Assembly: GCA_965215155.1 (NCBI GenBank)
Contig: CBDCCY010000001.1
Location: 1,426,001 to 1,490,000 of the forward strand
DNA from: JAGWAJ01 sp965215155
Lineage (GTDB): Bacteria > Acidobacteriota > Vicinamibacteria > Vicinamibacterales > UBA8438
Length of the DNA: 64,000 nucleotides
Direction of reading: 5' to 3'
Shown here: positions 8,652 to 18,020 of the stretch, piece after piece
How the letters are laid out: each line of letters begins with the position of its first letter
Numbering within the stretch: position 1 is the first letter of the stretch
Notes under the pieces: model-generated
What the model was told of the DNA's origin: nothing
Databases searched by the model: none
The model's input: the letters and a program-made list of their open reading frames with translations, nothing else
Made by a program: the position numbers and the translations under genes

Positions 8652-8704
8652 CGCGGAATCTCCTTACGGCTCGCGGCGGAGCGCGCGGCCGTCCGTGCGG
8701 AGCG

Positions 8705-9658
8705 TCAGTGCCCCAGCCACTCCAGGATGCGCGGCGTCACGATCTCCGGCGCCTCGTTGTGGGGGCCGTGTCCGACGCCCGGCAGCACCTGGATCGTCAG
8801 CTCGCCGTCGACCCAGCGCCACGTGTCGTTGAGCGTCGCGTTCTTGAACGGCTGGCTGTTCTTTCCGTAGATGAGGAGCGTCGGCGCCTGCACGGCGGGG
8901 AACTCCCCGATCCGGAACCCGAAGCCCTCGGTCTCGAGGCTGACCGGGGTCCGCGGCCAGTTGGCCTTGTAGAAATTGACGACCGATTCGGCGTCGAGGC
9001 GTTCGATCGCCTCTGCGCGAAGCGCGGCGAGCGGGTCTCCGCCGCCACCCTGGGCGGCCCCGGCGCGCATCCGGGCGCCGAAGTCGGCGGCCGCATTCGG
9101 GTTCTCCTGCATGCCGCGCTGGAACATGCTTGCCTGCTGCTGCTCGGGGTCGGAGGCGAGTTCGCGGATGAGTCCCGCGGGGTGGACGGTGCCGAGCGAG
9201 ATCAGGCGCTCCGTCTTGTCCGGGTGGGTCATCGCGAAGTGCCAGGCGTAGAAGCCGCCGCTGTCCTGGCCGACGACGATCGCCCGCTCCTCGCCGAAGT
9301 GGTCGATGATGGCGGCGATGTCCCCCGAGATCTTCGCCATCGTGTAGTTCTCGACGCCGGTCGGCTTGTCGCTCTTGTCGGTGCCGCGGGTCGACATCGC
9401 GACCACCCGGTAGTGCTCGGAGAGGGCCACCATCTGGTTCCGCCAGTCGAACCAGGGGCCGACGATGCTGTGGACGAAGACCACCAGCGGTCCCTCGCCG
9501 GCGGTGTGGAAGACGATGTTGACGCCGTCGGAGTCGGCCGACCCTTCGGAAGCGGTAATCGACTCGCCCCGCCAGTCCTCGATGGTCACGTCGGCGACCG
9601 CGCTCGACGGGCCGAGGCCGACCGCCGCCGCCACTACCAGCCCGCACCACAACTTCAT
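8705..9658 (-). CDS. Exported alpha/beta hydrolase, epoxide-hydrolase-like
   Basis: A 317-residue alpha/beta-hydrolase with a signal peptide (MKLWCGLVVAAAVGLG, cleavage near AVAD). An HSIVG segment forms the oxyanion region, and the nucleophile elbow reads VGQDSGG, placing aspartate as nucleophile, as in epoxide hydrolases and haloalkane dehalogenases rather than serine esterases. The catalytic histidine is in GVGHGPHNEAP, close to the end; the acid is probably in the preceding strands (LLIYGKNSQPF). The ATG at 9658 has GGGGGAAC upstream. It follows an ATP-grasp gene after about 200 bp, so it probably has its own promoter. Substrate unknown. Confidence 0.85.
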   Translation of the reverse strand: MKLWCGLVVAAAVGLGPSSAVADVTIEDWRGESITASEGSADSDGVNIVFHTAGEGPLVVFVHSIVGPWFDWRNQMVALSEHYRVVAMSTRGTDKSDKPTGVENYTMAKISGDIAAIIDHFGEERAIVVGQDSGGFYAWHFAMTHPDKTERLISLGTVHPAGLIRELASDPEQQQASMFQRGMQENPNAAADFGARMRAGAAQGGGGDPLAALRAEAIERLDAESVVNFYKANWPRTPVSLETEGFGFRIGEFPAVQAPTLLIYGKNSQPFKNATLNDTWRWVDGELTIQVLPGVGHGPHNEAPEIVTPRILEWLGH

Positions 9659-9865
9659 GCTGTTCCCCCTGACGGCGCGCCGCGACGCGCCCACCAAACC
9701 ATGACCCGGGCGACGCTCCGCCGTCCGGAGCTCCGCGATTGTCGACGCTTCCCGCGCCCGTCCGTGCGCCGCCGCCACACCGGCCCGCCACTCGTCGCTT
9801 GACGGATCCGCCGCCGTCTGCGGCGCAAGCGTCCCCAATCCTATAGGAGTCCGGGTCTGGCGGCG

Positions 9866-10855
9866 CTACGGCGCCGGCTGCTGCCCCCCGACCGCCAACC
9901 TGTCGACGCGCTCCACGGCCTGGCGATCGAGCTGGGCGAGCTCGCGCCCGAGGTAGGACGCGATGGCCCGCATGCCGGAGTGGGGCGTATCGCGCTCCGC
10001 CGCGCTGTTGTAGTTGGTGTTGGTGTTGACGTCGTAGGTGTACGCCACGCCGTCGCGGTCCACGATGAACTCGAGGCCGGCGACGTGGATGCCGTTGTCG
10101 TGCAGGAAACGCGTGTAGGGCCCGAGGAGAGGGTGCGCGAAGTCCTCTACGATGCGGAACAGGCCGTCGTCGCCCCCGTCCCCGGCGGGGCAGAACGCGT
10201 CGTCCACGCGGCAGGCGTCGGCGGGGCAGAGCTCGAACCCCTGGCTCGTGTCGACCCGCACCGCGTAGAGGAAGTGCCCGCCCACGAACTCCACGCGCGT
10301 GATGCACGGCTCGGGGGCGTCGATGTACCGCTGGAGGAGTGTGATGCCGTCGACGGACGGCTCGAAGTCCTCGCTGCGGGCGTACCGCGCCAGAGACTCG
10401 GCGTCGTCGAATCTCCGCACCCCGAGGCCCTTGCCGGCCCGGTTGTGCTTCGTGATGAACGGCGGCGGGAAGCTCCGGGCGGCCTCCACGAGCGCTTCCC
10501 GGCCGATCGTGGCCACCGTCTCGGGGGTGCGGATGCCATGCGCCTCGAGCGCCGCGTACTGCGCGACCTTGCTGACCTCGAGCGCGAGGGCGCGGCCGGT
10601 GTTGACGACATGGCGGCCGTGCCGCTCGAGCCAGGCCAGGACGGCGGCGGTGTGCTCGGGGGCGTAACGATGGCCGCGGGTGTGCGACGAGGCGCTCATC
10701 CGGTTGTAGAAGACGCCGTCCGGGGGTGGCACGGTGAGGTCGAGCGTGCCCTCGTCCAGGAACCACTCCGTGAAGGGCACGCCGAGCTCGTCGAAGGCCG
10801 CCCGGAGCGGCTCGACCCAGGTGTCGTTCTCGTGAATGACGTAGACACGGCCCAT
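9866..10855 (-). CDS. ATP-grasp ligase-like protein (RimK/D-Ala ligase fold)
   Basis: A 329-residue cytosolic protein of the ATP-grasp superfamily. Residues PPFITKHNRAGKGLGVRRF hold the nucleotide-contacting lysine and glycine-rich loop. The Mg-binding region near the C-terminus reads GLEFIVDRDGVAYTYDVNTNTNYN, with the expected Glu, Asp and Asn. ATP-grasp enzymes join a carboxylate to an amine or thiol through an acyl-phosphate. The N-terminus (MGRVYVIHENDTWVEPLRAA) begins at an ATG 10 bp after the stop of the large CPBP gene, so translation is probably coupled. Partner and substrate are not evident. Confidence 0.85.
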   Translation of the reverse strand: MGRVYVIHENDTWVEPLRAAFDELGVPFTEWFLDEGTLDLTVPPPDGVFYNRMSASSHTRGHRYAPEHTAAVLAWLERHGRHVVNTGRALALEVSKVAQYAALEAHGIRTPETVATIGREALVEAARSFPPPFITKHNRAGKGLGVRRFDDAESLARYARSEDFEPSVDGITLLQRYIDAPEPCITRVEFVGGHFLYAVRVDTSQGFELCPADACRVDDAFCPAGDGGDDGLFRIVEDFAHPLLGPYTRFLHDNGIHVAGLEFIVDRDGVAYTYDVNTNTNYNSAAERDTPHSGMRAIASYLGRELAQLDRQAVERVDRLAVGGQQPAP

Positions 10856-10865
10856 GTCGGATGCC

Positions 10866-13800
10866 TCACTCCCGCACTGGCGTGAGATGCGCGAACCAGC
10901 GCCACGCCAGGCACGACACTGCGACCGCGCCGGCGAGCGAGCCGAGCAGGGCACCGCCGTGGGCCTGCTCCAGCGCCCGTTCCAGCAAGCCGGGCACGGC
11001 CATCGCGGCTGCTGCGACGACGACGAGGGCCGGGTGCGCGCGCAGCGCCCACACGTAGGCGCCGAGCAGCAGGCCGCCGCTCAGAAGCCCGGTCAGCGTC
11101 CAGGTCAGCAGGTCTCCGGGTGCGGTCCCGGGCGCCAGCAGACCCCCGACGAGCACGAGCGTGACGGCGCCCGCGGCTCGACGTCGCGTCCAGTGCGCCG
11201 TCAGCGTGTTGACGGCCGTGATCAGGAGCAGCGTCCCCAGCGCCAGTAGCAGATACGACCGAACCGGAGTCACTGCGGCCGCCAGCCACGGAGCGATCGA
11301 TGACGCGGCGAAGTACGCGGACCAGGGGGGAGTCCCGCGGTCGAGCACCGCCTCCGCCAGGGCCAGCGTGCCCAGGAAGGCCAGCCCGAGGGCGAGCCCC
11401 GCCAGTGCCGCTGCCCGCCGGCCGGAGGCCGGCCTCTCGGCCGCCGTCTCCCCGGCCGGCGCGGCGACCACAAGCGCGTGCGTGTGGCCGGCCAACAGCC
11501 CCAGGACGAGTGCGATCAGGCCCCCGCCGATCAGGGCGCCCATGAGACCGATCCCCAACTGCAGCGGCAGCGGCTGGGCGGTCGAGAGGCCGTCCATCAG
11601 GATCGGCCAGTCGTTCGCCAGGTCGATCGCGGTCAAGCCCAATGCCACTCCCGCGAAGGCCAGCCCCGTCCGGACGCGGAACCGGCCCCGGGTCCAGCCG
11701 ACCACGGCGCCGACCGCGCCCGCGACCAGGAGCAGCCCGACGAGGACGTTGGAGGCGATGAAGCCCAGGGACAGCGTCGTCGCCCGTTGCTCGTCCGCGC
11801 GGCGCCAGGATTCGGGGACGAATACGAAGCGGCGGATGTCGACGACCTCGTCGCCGGCGATCACGATCTCGATGCGTGCCTCACCGCCGGCGAGACCGCC
11901 CGCGGGCTCGTCGCGGAAGGTGAACGTCCAGTCGGTGCGCCGGGGCCGGCGCGTCGACTCGGCCGATACCTCTCGGAGCCGCGCCGCGGCGCCACGCTCC
12001 TCATCGCGCGCCACGGCGGCGAGCGCCAGCCGCCGGGCGTCGTCCTCGTTCAGCGCGGCGCCGGCCGCGTCCTCCGCCAGCCGGTGTTCCCTGCGCGCCA
12101 TCGCGCCGTCCGCGCCGACCCAGACGAGGTGCTCCTCGGCACGTTCCGCCACATCACCCGTGAAGCGCGCGTACCGCACGCGCCAGCGTGGCGGAGCCAG
12201 GTAGGTGCCGAGGAGCGCGCGGTGCCGCTCCGGGCCGGCTTCCTCCCAGACGAAGCGGTGCTGGACGCCCATGCCGGAGAACACGCGGCTCGTGACCGTC
12301 CAGTCGCCGGGATCGACCCCTTCCGACGCGAGCGTCTCGCGCGCCGCGGCCAGCGCCGCGGCGCGATCCGCCTCCAGGCGCGGCGACTCGCTGGGAGTGG
12401 CGGCCGCGAACGCCCAGAACCCCAACCCGACGACACCGACCGCGATCGTCGCCGGCGCCGCGGGAAGTGCCAGCGCCGCGGGGCGTGGAGGGGGCGCCGG
12501 CTCGTCGCGGGCCGGGACCGCCGGCGGGTTCCAACCCTCGTTGCGCAGCTCCGTGGGCGCGTCGATCCAGCCTCCGCTCTGCTGCCTCGCCCGGAGCACG
12601 ACCCAGAGCGGGGTCAGGAAGAGGAGCACGAAGACGGCCTGGTCCACCCACGCGCCCGGGGCCGACGACACGAACAGCGGCATGCCGAACAGCACCGCGT
12701 CGAACGCGAAGTGCATCACGATCGCCGGCAGCAGGCCGAAGCGCAGGTACAGGAGGCCGAAGATGGTCGACGGGACGATCAGCTCGACGACCCGGGCGTA
12801 GGACGGCTGCGTCGGATAGGCGGCATGGCCGGCCCCGAAGATGAGGATCTGCACGACGAACGCACCTGCGATCCAGGCACGGCGGTGGCCGAGCCGGTCG
12901 CCGATGAGCGCCGCCCCCGCCAGCGGCACCGCCCTGAAGAGGCACTCCTCCCAGAAACCGGCCTGGAGCGACAGCGCAATCGGCCCGAGCCAGGGGAACG
13001 CGGTGGCGAGCGAGTCGGGACTGAGCAGCGTGTCGGAGGGCGACCACCAGCCGAGGTAGCCGGTCGTGATCCAGTAGAAGGCGACCAGGAACGCCAGGTC
13101 GATGCCGACGATGAGGTACCCGGCCAGGGTCTGTCCGAGCACCGGCCACGAGCGGGCGCCGTCGCGAGACCAGCAGCGCCAGAACTGCACGTGGTGGGGG
13201 AATGCGCTCCGCGACAGGCTCTCGGCGGCGATGAACGAGAGCGTGAACATCGCGGTGAGCGCCAGCGTCAGGGCGACGAGCGAGGCGGCCTGCTGCGCGG
13301 CGAAGCTGGTTTCGGAGACCGCCGTGTCGTACTCCATCCAGAGCAGCGGCCACTGGTTGAGTCCGGCCAGGAGCTGCGCCAGGGCGATCGCCGCGCCCCA
13401 GACCAGAGCCGTTCGCCACAGGACGCGGCGCCGCCGCAGCAGCACGAAGAGGCCGACGCCGATGCCGCCGATCCCGTAGAGGAGGATCGTCACGAAGCCG
13501 CCGCCGATGGTGATCCCCTCGTTGGCCGAGCGCATCTCCTCGAAGCGGCGGTCGAACGCCTCCGGCACCTGCAGCACGTGCGTGAGCTCGGTCAGCCGGT
13601 CGCCGCTCACGACCAGGCGCAGCCGGAAGCGCCCTGCACCGGCCTGCCCGTCGCTCCGCTCGTAGACGAAAGTGTGATCGACCCGGCCGCCGGGGCGCTC
13701 TTCCTGCGACGACTCCAGCGGCTGGTACCGGTCGAGCGGGACATCCCAGGGGGTGCCCGTCCCGTTCTCGGCGAGTTCGCGTGCCGCGGCGGCGTCGAGC

Positions 13801-14219
13801 GCGGCGCCGGAGGCGTCCTCCGGCAGCCGCTCGCGGAAGCCGTACGCGGTCCCGTCGGGGCGGAAGCGGACCTCGACCTCGCGCACCTCCCCGCCGCGGA
13901 AGTGCCGAACGATCCACTGGTAGGGATGGAAGGGGCCGTCGCGCAGGAGGCCCTGGAAGGCGGCGGCGCCACCCCCCTCGAGCTCGACGAAGCTGCGAAC
14001 GCGGTCGTCGACGCGGAAGCTCGCCGCCTGCCGGTAGTCGGCGGGCCCCCAGCCGTGCTCGTCGGCCAGGCGCCGCGCCTCGGCCAGGGCGCCGGCGCGG
14101 TCCATCTCGAGGTCGAGCTCGACCATCGAGAACGCCCGCGGGAAGTTCAGCACGGCGAACGCCGCGCAGGCGATGGACGCCGCGGCGAACAGCACCCAGA
14201 AGACCGGCCTACGAAACAT
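10866..14219 (-). CDS. Giant CPBP-family membrane protease-like protein with internal duplication
   Basis: A 1117-residue polytopic protein. After one TM helix an extracytoplasmic region (about 25-245) leads to a helical core with the CPBP/Abi glutamate motif EECLFR and conserved histidines in GAGHAAYP and VMHFAFD, features of intramembrane metalloproteases related to CAAX prenyl endopeptidases. After about residue 590 the layout repeats: another TM helix, a second extracytoplasmic domain with similar spacing (RAAALAAARETL compare RAGALAEARRLA; RFVFVPESWRRADEQ compare THVLQVPEAFDRRFEE) and a second helical block lacking the protease motifs. I start at the ATG at 14219, 2 bp after the upstream TAG, rather than at 14279. 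Usual family length is 200-350 residues. Confidence 0.8.
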   Translation of the reverse strand: MFRRPVFWVLFAAASIACAAFAVLNFPRAFSMVELDLEMDRAGALAEARRLADEHGWGPADYRQAASFRVDDRVRSFVELEGGGAAAFQGLLRDGPFHPYQWIVRHFRGGEVREVEVRFRPDGTAYGFRERLPEDASGAALDAAAARELAENGTGTPWDVPLDRYQPLESSQEERPGGRVDHTFVYERSDGQAGAGRFRLRLVVSGDRLTELTHVLQVPEAFDRRFEEMRSANEGITIGGGFVTILLYGIGGIGVGLFVLLRRRRVLWRTALVWGAAIALAQLLAGLNQWPLLWMEYDTAVSETSFAAQQAASLVALTLALTAMFTLSFIAAESLSRSAFPHHVQFWRCWSRDGARSWPVLGQTLAGYLIVGIDLAFLVAFYWITTGYLGWWSPSDTLLSPDSLATAFPWLGPIALSLQAGFWEECLFRAVPLAGAALIGDRLGHRRAWIAGAFVVQILIFGAGHAAYPTQPSYARVVELIVPSTIFGLLYLRFGLLPAIVMHFAFDAVLFGMPLFVSSAPGAWVDQAVFVLLFLTPLWVVLRARQQSGGWIDAPTELRNEGWNPPAVPARDEPAPPPRPAALALPAAPATIAVGVVGLGFWAFAAATPSESPRLEADRAAALAAARETLASEGVDPGDWTVTSRVFSGMGVQHRFVWEEAGPERHRALLGTYLAPPRWRVRYARFTGDVAERAEEHLVWVGADGAMARREHRLAEDAAGAALNEDDARRLALAAVARDEERGAAARLREVSAESTRRPRRTDWTFTFRDEPAGGLAGGEARIEIVIAGDEVVDIRRFVFVPESWRRADEQRATTLSLGFIASNVLVGLLLVAGAVGAVVGWTRGRFRVRTGLAFAGVALGLTAIDLANDWPILMDGLSTAQPLPLQLGIGLMGALIGGGLIALVLGLLAGHTHALVVAAPAGETAAERPASGRRAAALAGLALGLAFLGTLALAEAVLDRGTPPWSAYFAASSIAPWLAAAVTPVRSYLLLALGTLLLITAVNTLTAHWTRRRAAGAVTLVLVGGLLAPGTAPGDLLTWTLTGLLSGGLLLGAYVWALRAHPALVVVAAAAMAVPGLLERALEQAHGGALLGSLAGAVAVSCLAWRWFAHLTPVRE

Positions 14220-14221
14220 GG

Positions 14222-14479
14222 CTACCCGGGGGCCGCCCGCCGCCGGATCGGGAGTGACCTCCATGGAGTGACGCGGCATCCCAGAGCCAGTTGGACGAGG
14301 CCCAAGCCCCGGACGAGGGAGGCGAGAACCTCCAGACGAGGAGAGTCCGTCCAGCGGGCGATGGCCACGCCGGACAGTCCCAGGAACATCAACAGCGCGC
14401 TCTGCCGCCGGGTGGCCGCGAGGTGCCGCCAGTAGCCCGGTGGGGCGTCGCTGAGCGGTTCGTAGCTCTGGAACAGCAT
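14222..14479 (-). CDS. Small two-helix membrane protein
   Basis: An 85-residue protein beginning MLFQSYEPLSDAPPGYWRHL, with two hydrophobic segments (SALLMFLGLSGVAIARW and LEVLASLVRGLGLVQLALG) and a basic, arginine-rich end. It starts 19 bp after the cytochrome gene and ends 2 bp before the CPBP ATG at 14219, so it is positioned for translational coupling in a three-gene operon. I recognise no family. Its tight spacing and membrane character suggest a small partner of the CPBP protein; coding potential is supported by position more than by homology. Confidence 0.6.
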   Translation of the reverse strand: MLFQSYEPLSDAPPGYWRHLAATRRQSALLMFLGLSGVAIARWTDSPRLEVLASLVRGLGLVQLALGCRVTPWRSLPIRRRAAPG

Positions 14480-14498
14480 CGGCCGTCCAACGCGCTCG

Positions 14499-15977
14499 CT
14501 ACTCGTCGTTCGCCTGCGCCTCCCGCTCGGCCAGGCGGCGGGCGTACTGCTCGTCGGTCATGAACGCCACGTCCGTCCAGCCGTGGCCCATCTCGTCCAT
14601 CGTGCGGCCGCCCCAGCCGACCCAGGCCGACGGGTCCGGGTTGTGGCGGTTGTTGGCGGTGTTGTCGTGCCACGACACGGTGTGCAGGATGGTCCCCTTC
14701 GGGAACAGGTGCGGCTCCTTGTAGGGGTAGACGATCTGCCACGTCTGCTCGTAGTCGACGACGTCGGTCAGCACCTCGCGTCGGCCGTCGAGGTGGATCG
14801 CCTCGAGGAGCATGCGCTTGCCCCGGAAGTGCATGTGGGGCTGGAAGCTGAGGACGAGCGCGGCCTGCGGCAGCGGCCAGAAGCGCTCGTGGCGGACGAC
14901 GCTGTGCGGCGGGATGCTCAGCAACGCCACGCCGTTGAGCGTGTTGTCGTCGATCAGGGCGCCGGCCGGCATGCGGTCGGCGTGCAGATCGAGGTCGTAG
15001 CCGGCCCGCAGCAGCCGGTCCTCGACCGCCTCGCGGTTCAGCTTCCAGTCGTGGCCGATGCCGGTGCGGATGCGGTGCGCGGTGACGATGAGCTCGGGGA
15101 CCTGGCCCTTGGGGTAGAACTTGATGCCGACCTTCTGGCGGTCGATGGTGTCCTCGCCCCAGGGGTGGTAGTGCGGCGCGAAGCGGAACAGTCCGCCCGC
15201 GGGCAGCTTGCGGCCCGTGCCCTCCGGGTAGTACTGCCCGGTGCTCCCCATGGCGTACTCGATGAGATCGATCTCCTCCGTGTTCGACCCCATGCCGAGG
15301 CGGAACTCCTCGCGGTCCTCGGCGGTCTCCGGAACGCTCACGTAGACGTGCGAGTGGTGCACGCAGCAGTAGGCCTCGGGGATGATCTGCACCCACTTGA
15401 CGTAGCGGTCCTCGGTGAGGCCGGGGTCGACGATCTCGGAGGGGTAGAAGTCGGGGCCTTCGGCCGGGATCCGGAAACCCTCCTTCATCTGCACCACCAG
15501 GTCCGGCTCCCCGTAGGTCCACTCGTTGAGGTTCGCGAGATCGAGCGGCGGCGGCGCGTCGGCCGGGTTGCCCCGGGGCGCCCCGCCGTCGACCCAGGCC
15601 GCGATGGTCGCGATCTCGGCGTCGCTCAGGGACGGGTCGGCCGTGTACTCGCCGATGCTGCGGTCGATGTGCCACGGCGGCATCTGGCGGGTGACGACGC
15701 GGTCCCTGATCGCCCGCGCCCAGGGTCGCGCCTCCTCGTAGGTCAGGAGCGACATCGGCGCCCCCGTGCCGGGGCGGTGGCAGCGCTGGCAGGAGCGCTG
15801 CAGGATCGGCAGCACGTCGCGGGTGAAGGTCGCGTCCGGTGCCGCCGCCTCGGCCTGCGCGGCAATCCCGGCAGGCGGGACTCCGGGCTCGCCGGCGGCA
15901 GCCGGCGCCGCGCCGGACATGGCGACGAGGCCCGCGAGCAGCGAGCAGCGGGCGGCCAGGTTCCGGCTCCGACGCAT
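14499..15977 (-). CDS. Exported cytochrome c / PHM-like copper monooxygenase, copy 2
   Basis: A 492-residue paralogue of the 4628 gene, with signal peptide and a single CQRCH haem motif, then MPPW and DGGAPRGNP. Copper-ligand candidates are CCVHHSH, FAPHYHPWG and FQPHMHFRGKR, matching the HH, H and HxH pattern of peptidylglycine-hydroxylase-like enzymes. It is longer than copies 1 and 3 through an insert around residues 300-370 (RTGIGHDWKLNREAVEDRLL). The next gene upstream, on the opposite strand, encodes an Ig-like protein resembling the one beside copy 1. The 91 bp between the divergent starts (15978-16068) should hold both promoters. Substrate unknown. Confidence 0.8.
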   Translation of the reverse strand: MRRSRNLAARCSLLAGLVAMSGAAPAAAGEPGVPPAGIAAQAEAAAPDATFTRDVLPILQRSCQRCHRPGTGAPMSLLTYEEARPWARAIRDRVVTRQMPPWHIDRSIGEYTADPSLSDAEIATIAAWVDGGAPRGNPADAPPPLDLANLNEWTYGEPDLVVQMKEGFRIPAEGPDFYPSEIVDPGLTEDRYVKWVQIIPEAYCCVHHSHVYVSVPETAEDREEFRLGMGSNTEEIDLIEYAMGSTGQYYPEGTGRKLPAGGLFRFAPHYHPWGEDTIDRQKVGIKFYPKGQVPELIVTAHRIRTGIGHDWKLNREAVEDRLLRAGYDLDLHADRMPAGALIDDNTLNGVALLSIPPHSVVRHERFWPLPQAALVLSFQPHMHFRGKRMLLEAIHLDGRREVLTDVVDYEQTWQIVYPYKEPHLFPKGTILHTVSWHDNTANNRHNPDPSAWVGWGGRTMDEMGHGWTDVAFMTDEQYARRLAEREAQANDE

Positions 15978-16068
15978 GGCAACACCTCCGGTCCGCGCCC
16001 GCCGGGCGCGCTTGTGTTCTCCGCTGGTTCCCGTCAGTCTACACGCTGATTCGGGAGCGGGAGCAGGG

Positions 16069-16842
16069 ATGAACTTCTGTAGTGTCGCGCGGGGACTGCC
16101 CGCGGCCGCGCTGGCCGCCGCGCTGGCCGGGGGGGCGGCCGCCGCGCAGTCGAGCCAGCCGGTCTACCCGGTCTACGACGGCTTCCATGTCACCGACGAC
16201 GGCGTGTACGTCATCTCCTACGCCTACTTCAGCCACAATTTCGACGAGGTGACCGTTCCGCCGGGCGCCGCCAACGCGTTCGGCCCCGACCCGGCCGATC
16301 GCCTGCAGCCGACGACGTTCCGGCCGGGACACCACCGCTTCCAGTGCGTCATGGTCATGGGGCGGGACTTCACCGGCGGCCTGCGCTGGACGCTCTCCCA
16401 TGCCGGCACGACGACTTCGACCAGCGAGGACATGCTGCAGTACAACTGGGAGCTCGACGATCGCACGCGGGGCGCCGTGCTGCGCGAGGTCGACCTCGAG
16501 ACCGCACCCCACGGCGTCTGCCTGAACCGGTCGCCGCTCGTCCGCTTCCTCGGGCTGCGGCGCGGCCCCGACGGCGAGCCGCCCGAGGTGGCGGCGGCGG
16601 TCGGGGCCGAGCTCAAGCTGTTCGGAAGCGTCCGGGACGAAGGGCTGCCGCGGGACGGGCAACTCACCAGCACCTGGCGCGTGCTGGAGGGCCCGGGCGG
16701 CGTGCGCTTCAGCGCCCCCCACGAGCCCCGCACCCTGGCGTGGTTCGACGCGCCGGGCGTCTACGAGCTCGAGCTGCGGGCGAGCGACTCGGAGCGCGGG
16801 GCGGCGGAGCGACTGCTCGTACGCGTAGGCCCGGGCGAGTAG
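16069..16842 (+). CDS. Exported Ig-like protein, paralogue of 3615-4547
   Basis: A 257-residue protein with a signal peptide (cleavage near GGAAAAQS). Shared blocks with the minus-strand paralogue at 3615 include PVYDGFHVTDDGVYVISYAY, FRPGHHRFQ, LRWTLSHAGTTT and YNWELDDRTRGAVLRE. The C-terminal domain, with the strand pattern APGVYELELRASDSE, looks Ig/PKD-like. It is divergent from cytochrome/monooxygenase copy 2, with 91 bp between starts. The ATG follows GGGAGCGGGAGCAGG. Function unknown; the repeated genomic pairing suggests it works with the neighbouring oxidase. Confidence 0.78.
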   Translation: MNFCSVARGLPAAALAAALAGGAAAAQSSQPVYPVYDGFHVTDDGVYVISYAYFSHNFDEVTVPPGAANAFGPDPADRLQPTTFRPGHHRFQCVMVMGRDFTGGLRWTLSHAGTTTSTSEDMLQYNWELDDRTRGAVLREVDLETAPHGVCLNRSPLVRFLGLRRGPDGEPPEVAAAVGAELKLFGSVRDEGLPRDGQLTSTWRVLEGPGGVRFSAPHEPRTLAWFDAPGVYELELRASDSERGAAERLLVRVGPGE

Positions 16843-16942
16843 CCGCCCATCCCGCAGCGCCGCGCAGCGCCAGGGTTGGCTGCGGCCGGCACGGCCCCGA
16901 CAGCGGCAGGCTGTTCCTCTGGAGGCCTCCGGACACATCCCG

Positions 16943-17515
16943 ATGCCAAGTGCCAACCAGTCGTTCCTGGCGTTGCTGCGCGGCGTGAACGTCGGCGGAC
17001 AGAACGTGATCTCGAAGTCCGAGCTGGCGCGCTGCTTCGAGGAGCTCGGGTTCACGGGCGTCCGGACCTACATCCAGAGCGGCAACGTGCTGTTCCGCGC
17101 CGGCGAGACGCGCGTCGCGGAGCTCACGCGCGCGGTGGAGCAGCGGCTGACGGAGCGTCTGGGGCAGCCCGTCCGGGCGGTCGTCTTCCCCCGCACGCGC
17201 TACCGTGCCGCGGTCCGGGCGGCGCCCGCCGGCTGGGGCCGGGACGACGACCGCAAGCACAACGCCCTGTTCACCCTCCGCGGCACGACGCCGCGGCGGG
17301 CCGTCTCGGAGCTGCCCGCCCTGAAGCCGGACATCGAGTCCCTCGCCATCGGCCCCGGCGTGGTGTTCTGGTCCATCTCCAAGGCGCACCAGACCCGGAC
17401 CACGTGGATGAAGCTGGCCGCGACGCCGGTCTACCGGCAGGTGACGGTCCGCAACCACCGGACGGTCTTCCGCTTGCTGGAGCTCCTCGAGGAGCGGGAC
17501 GCGACGCACCTATAA
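16943..17515 (+). CDS. DUF1697 family protein
   Basis: A 190-residue cytosolic protein matching the DUF1697 pattern: it opens with FLALLRGVNVGGQNVISKSE, followed by YIQSGNVLFRA and the C-terminal TTWMKLAATPVYRQVTVRN segment. These blocks are the conserved core of the family, whose biochemical role is not established. Length is normal. It precedes the nucleotidyltransferase/HEPN pair with a 7-bp gap, so it may share their transcript, though no functional connection is known. Confidence 0.88.
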   Translation: MPSANQSFLALLRGVNVGGQNVISKSELARCFEELGFTGVRTYIQSGNVLFRAGETRVAELTRAVEQRLTERLGQPVRAVVFPRTRYRAAVRAAPAGWGRDDDRKHNALFTLRGTTPRRAVSELPALKPDIESLAIGPGVVFWSISKAHQTRTTWMKLAATPVYRQVTVRNHRTVFRLLELLEERDATHL

Positions 17516-17522
17516 TCCCGGC

Positions 17523-18020
17523 GTGCAGGCGGTGTACGACGCGTTGCTCGCCGCTCTGACCGCGGCGTGCCGGCAGCATTACGGAGATCGGCTGCTGTCG
17601 GTAGCCGTCTACGGATCGGTCGCCCGCGGCATGCCGCGGCCCGATTCGGACGTCGACGTGCTGATCGTGGCCCACGGGCTGGCGGATCGGCACTTCCACC
17701 GCCTGCGCGACTTTCGAGCCGTCGAGGACGTGCTGCGCGCCCGCATCGATGCTGCCCGGGCGGACGGCCTGCAGCCCGAGTTGTCGCCGGTTCTGATGAC
17801 CCGCGCGGAGCTCCGGCGCGGCTCGATGCTGCTCCTCGACATGACGGAGGACGCCCGCATCCTCTTCGACCCCCAGGATTGCCTGGCCGGGGCGCTCGCC
17901 CGCCTGCGGCGCCGTCTCCACGAGCTGGGCTCGAGGCGCGTCTGGCTGGGCAATGCCTGGTACTGGGACCTGAAGCCCGACTACAAGCCGGGCGACGTCT
18001 TCGACCTGTTCGCACCATGA
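17523..18020 (+). CDS. MNT-type nucleotidyltransferase, antitoxin-like
   Basis: A 165-residue nucleotidyltransferase. Its polymerase-beta-type core has the GSVARG motif and the paired aspartates DSDVDVLIV. In MNT/HEPN modules the nucleotidyltransferase AMPylates or otherwise neutralises the HEPN partner. The start is GTG at 17523; its last codons overlap the ATG of the HEPN gene (ATGA), indicating translational coupling. A conserved C-terminal region (SRRVWLGNAWYWDLKPDYK) probably contacts the partner. Unlike the second pair at 28 kb, it has no ribbon-helix-helix extension. Confidence 0.85.
   Translation: MQAVYDALLAALTAACRQHYGDRLLSVAVYGSVARGMPRPDSDVDVLIVAHGLADRHFHRLRDFRAVEDVLRARIDAARADGLQPELSPVLMTRAELRRGSMLLLDMTEDARILFDPQDCLAGALARLRRRLHELGSRRVWLGNAWYWDLKPDYKPGDVFDLFAP

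Noticed and set aside
5784..8870. Long plus-strand reading frame of about 1000 codons
   Set aside because: It lies antisense to several convincing minus-strand genes (cytochrome, VWA, PLP enzyme), has arginine-rich low-complexity sequence and no recognisable domain. High GC opens such shadow frames.
11478..14435. Long plus-strand frame of about 980 codons
   Set aside because: Antisense to the CPBP gene, which has real membrane and protease motifs; composition is typical of a shadow frame.
14291..14563. Plus-strand ORFs antisense to the small membrane protein
   Set aside because: The minus-strand gene has start and stop tightly spaced with its neighbours; the plus frame has no context.
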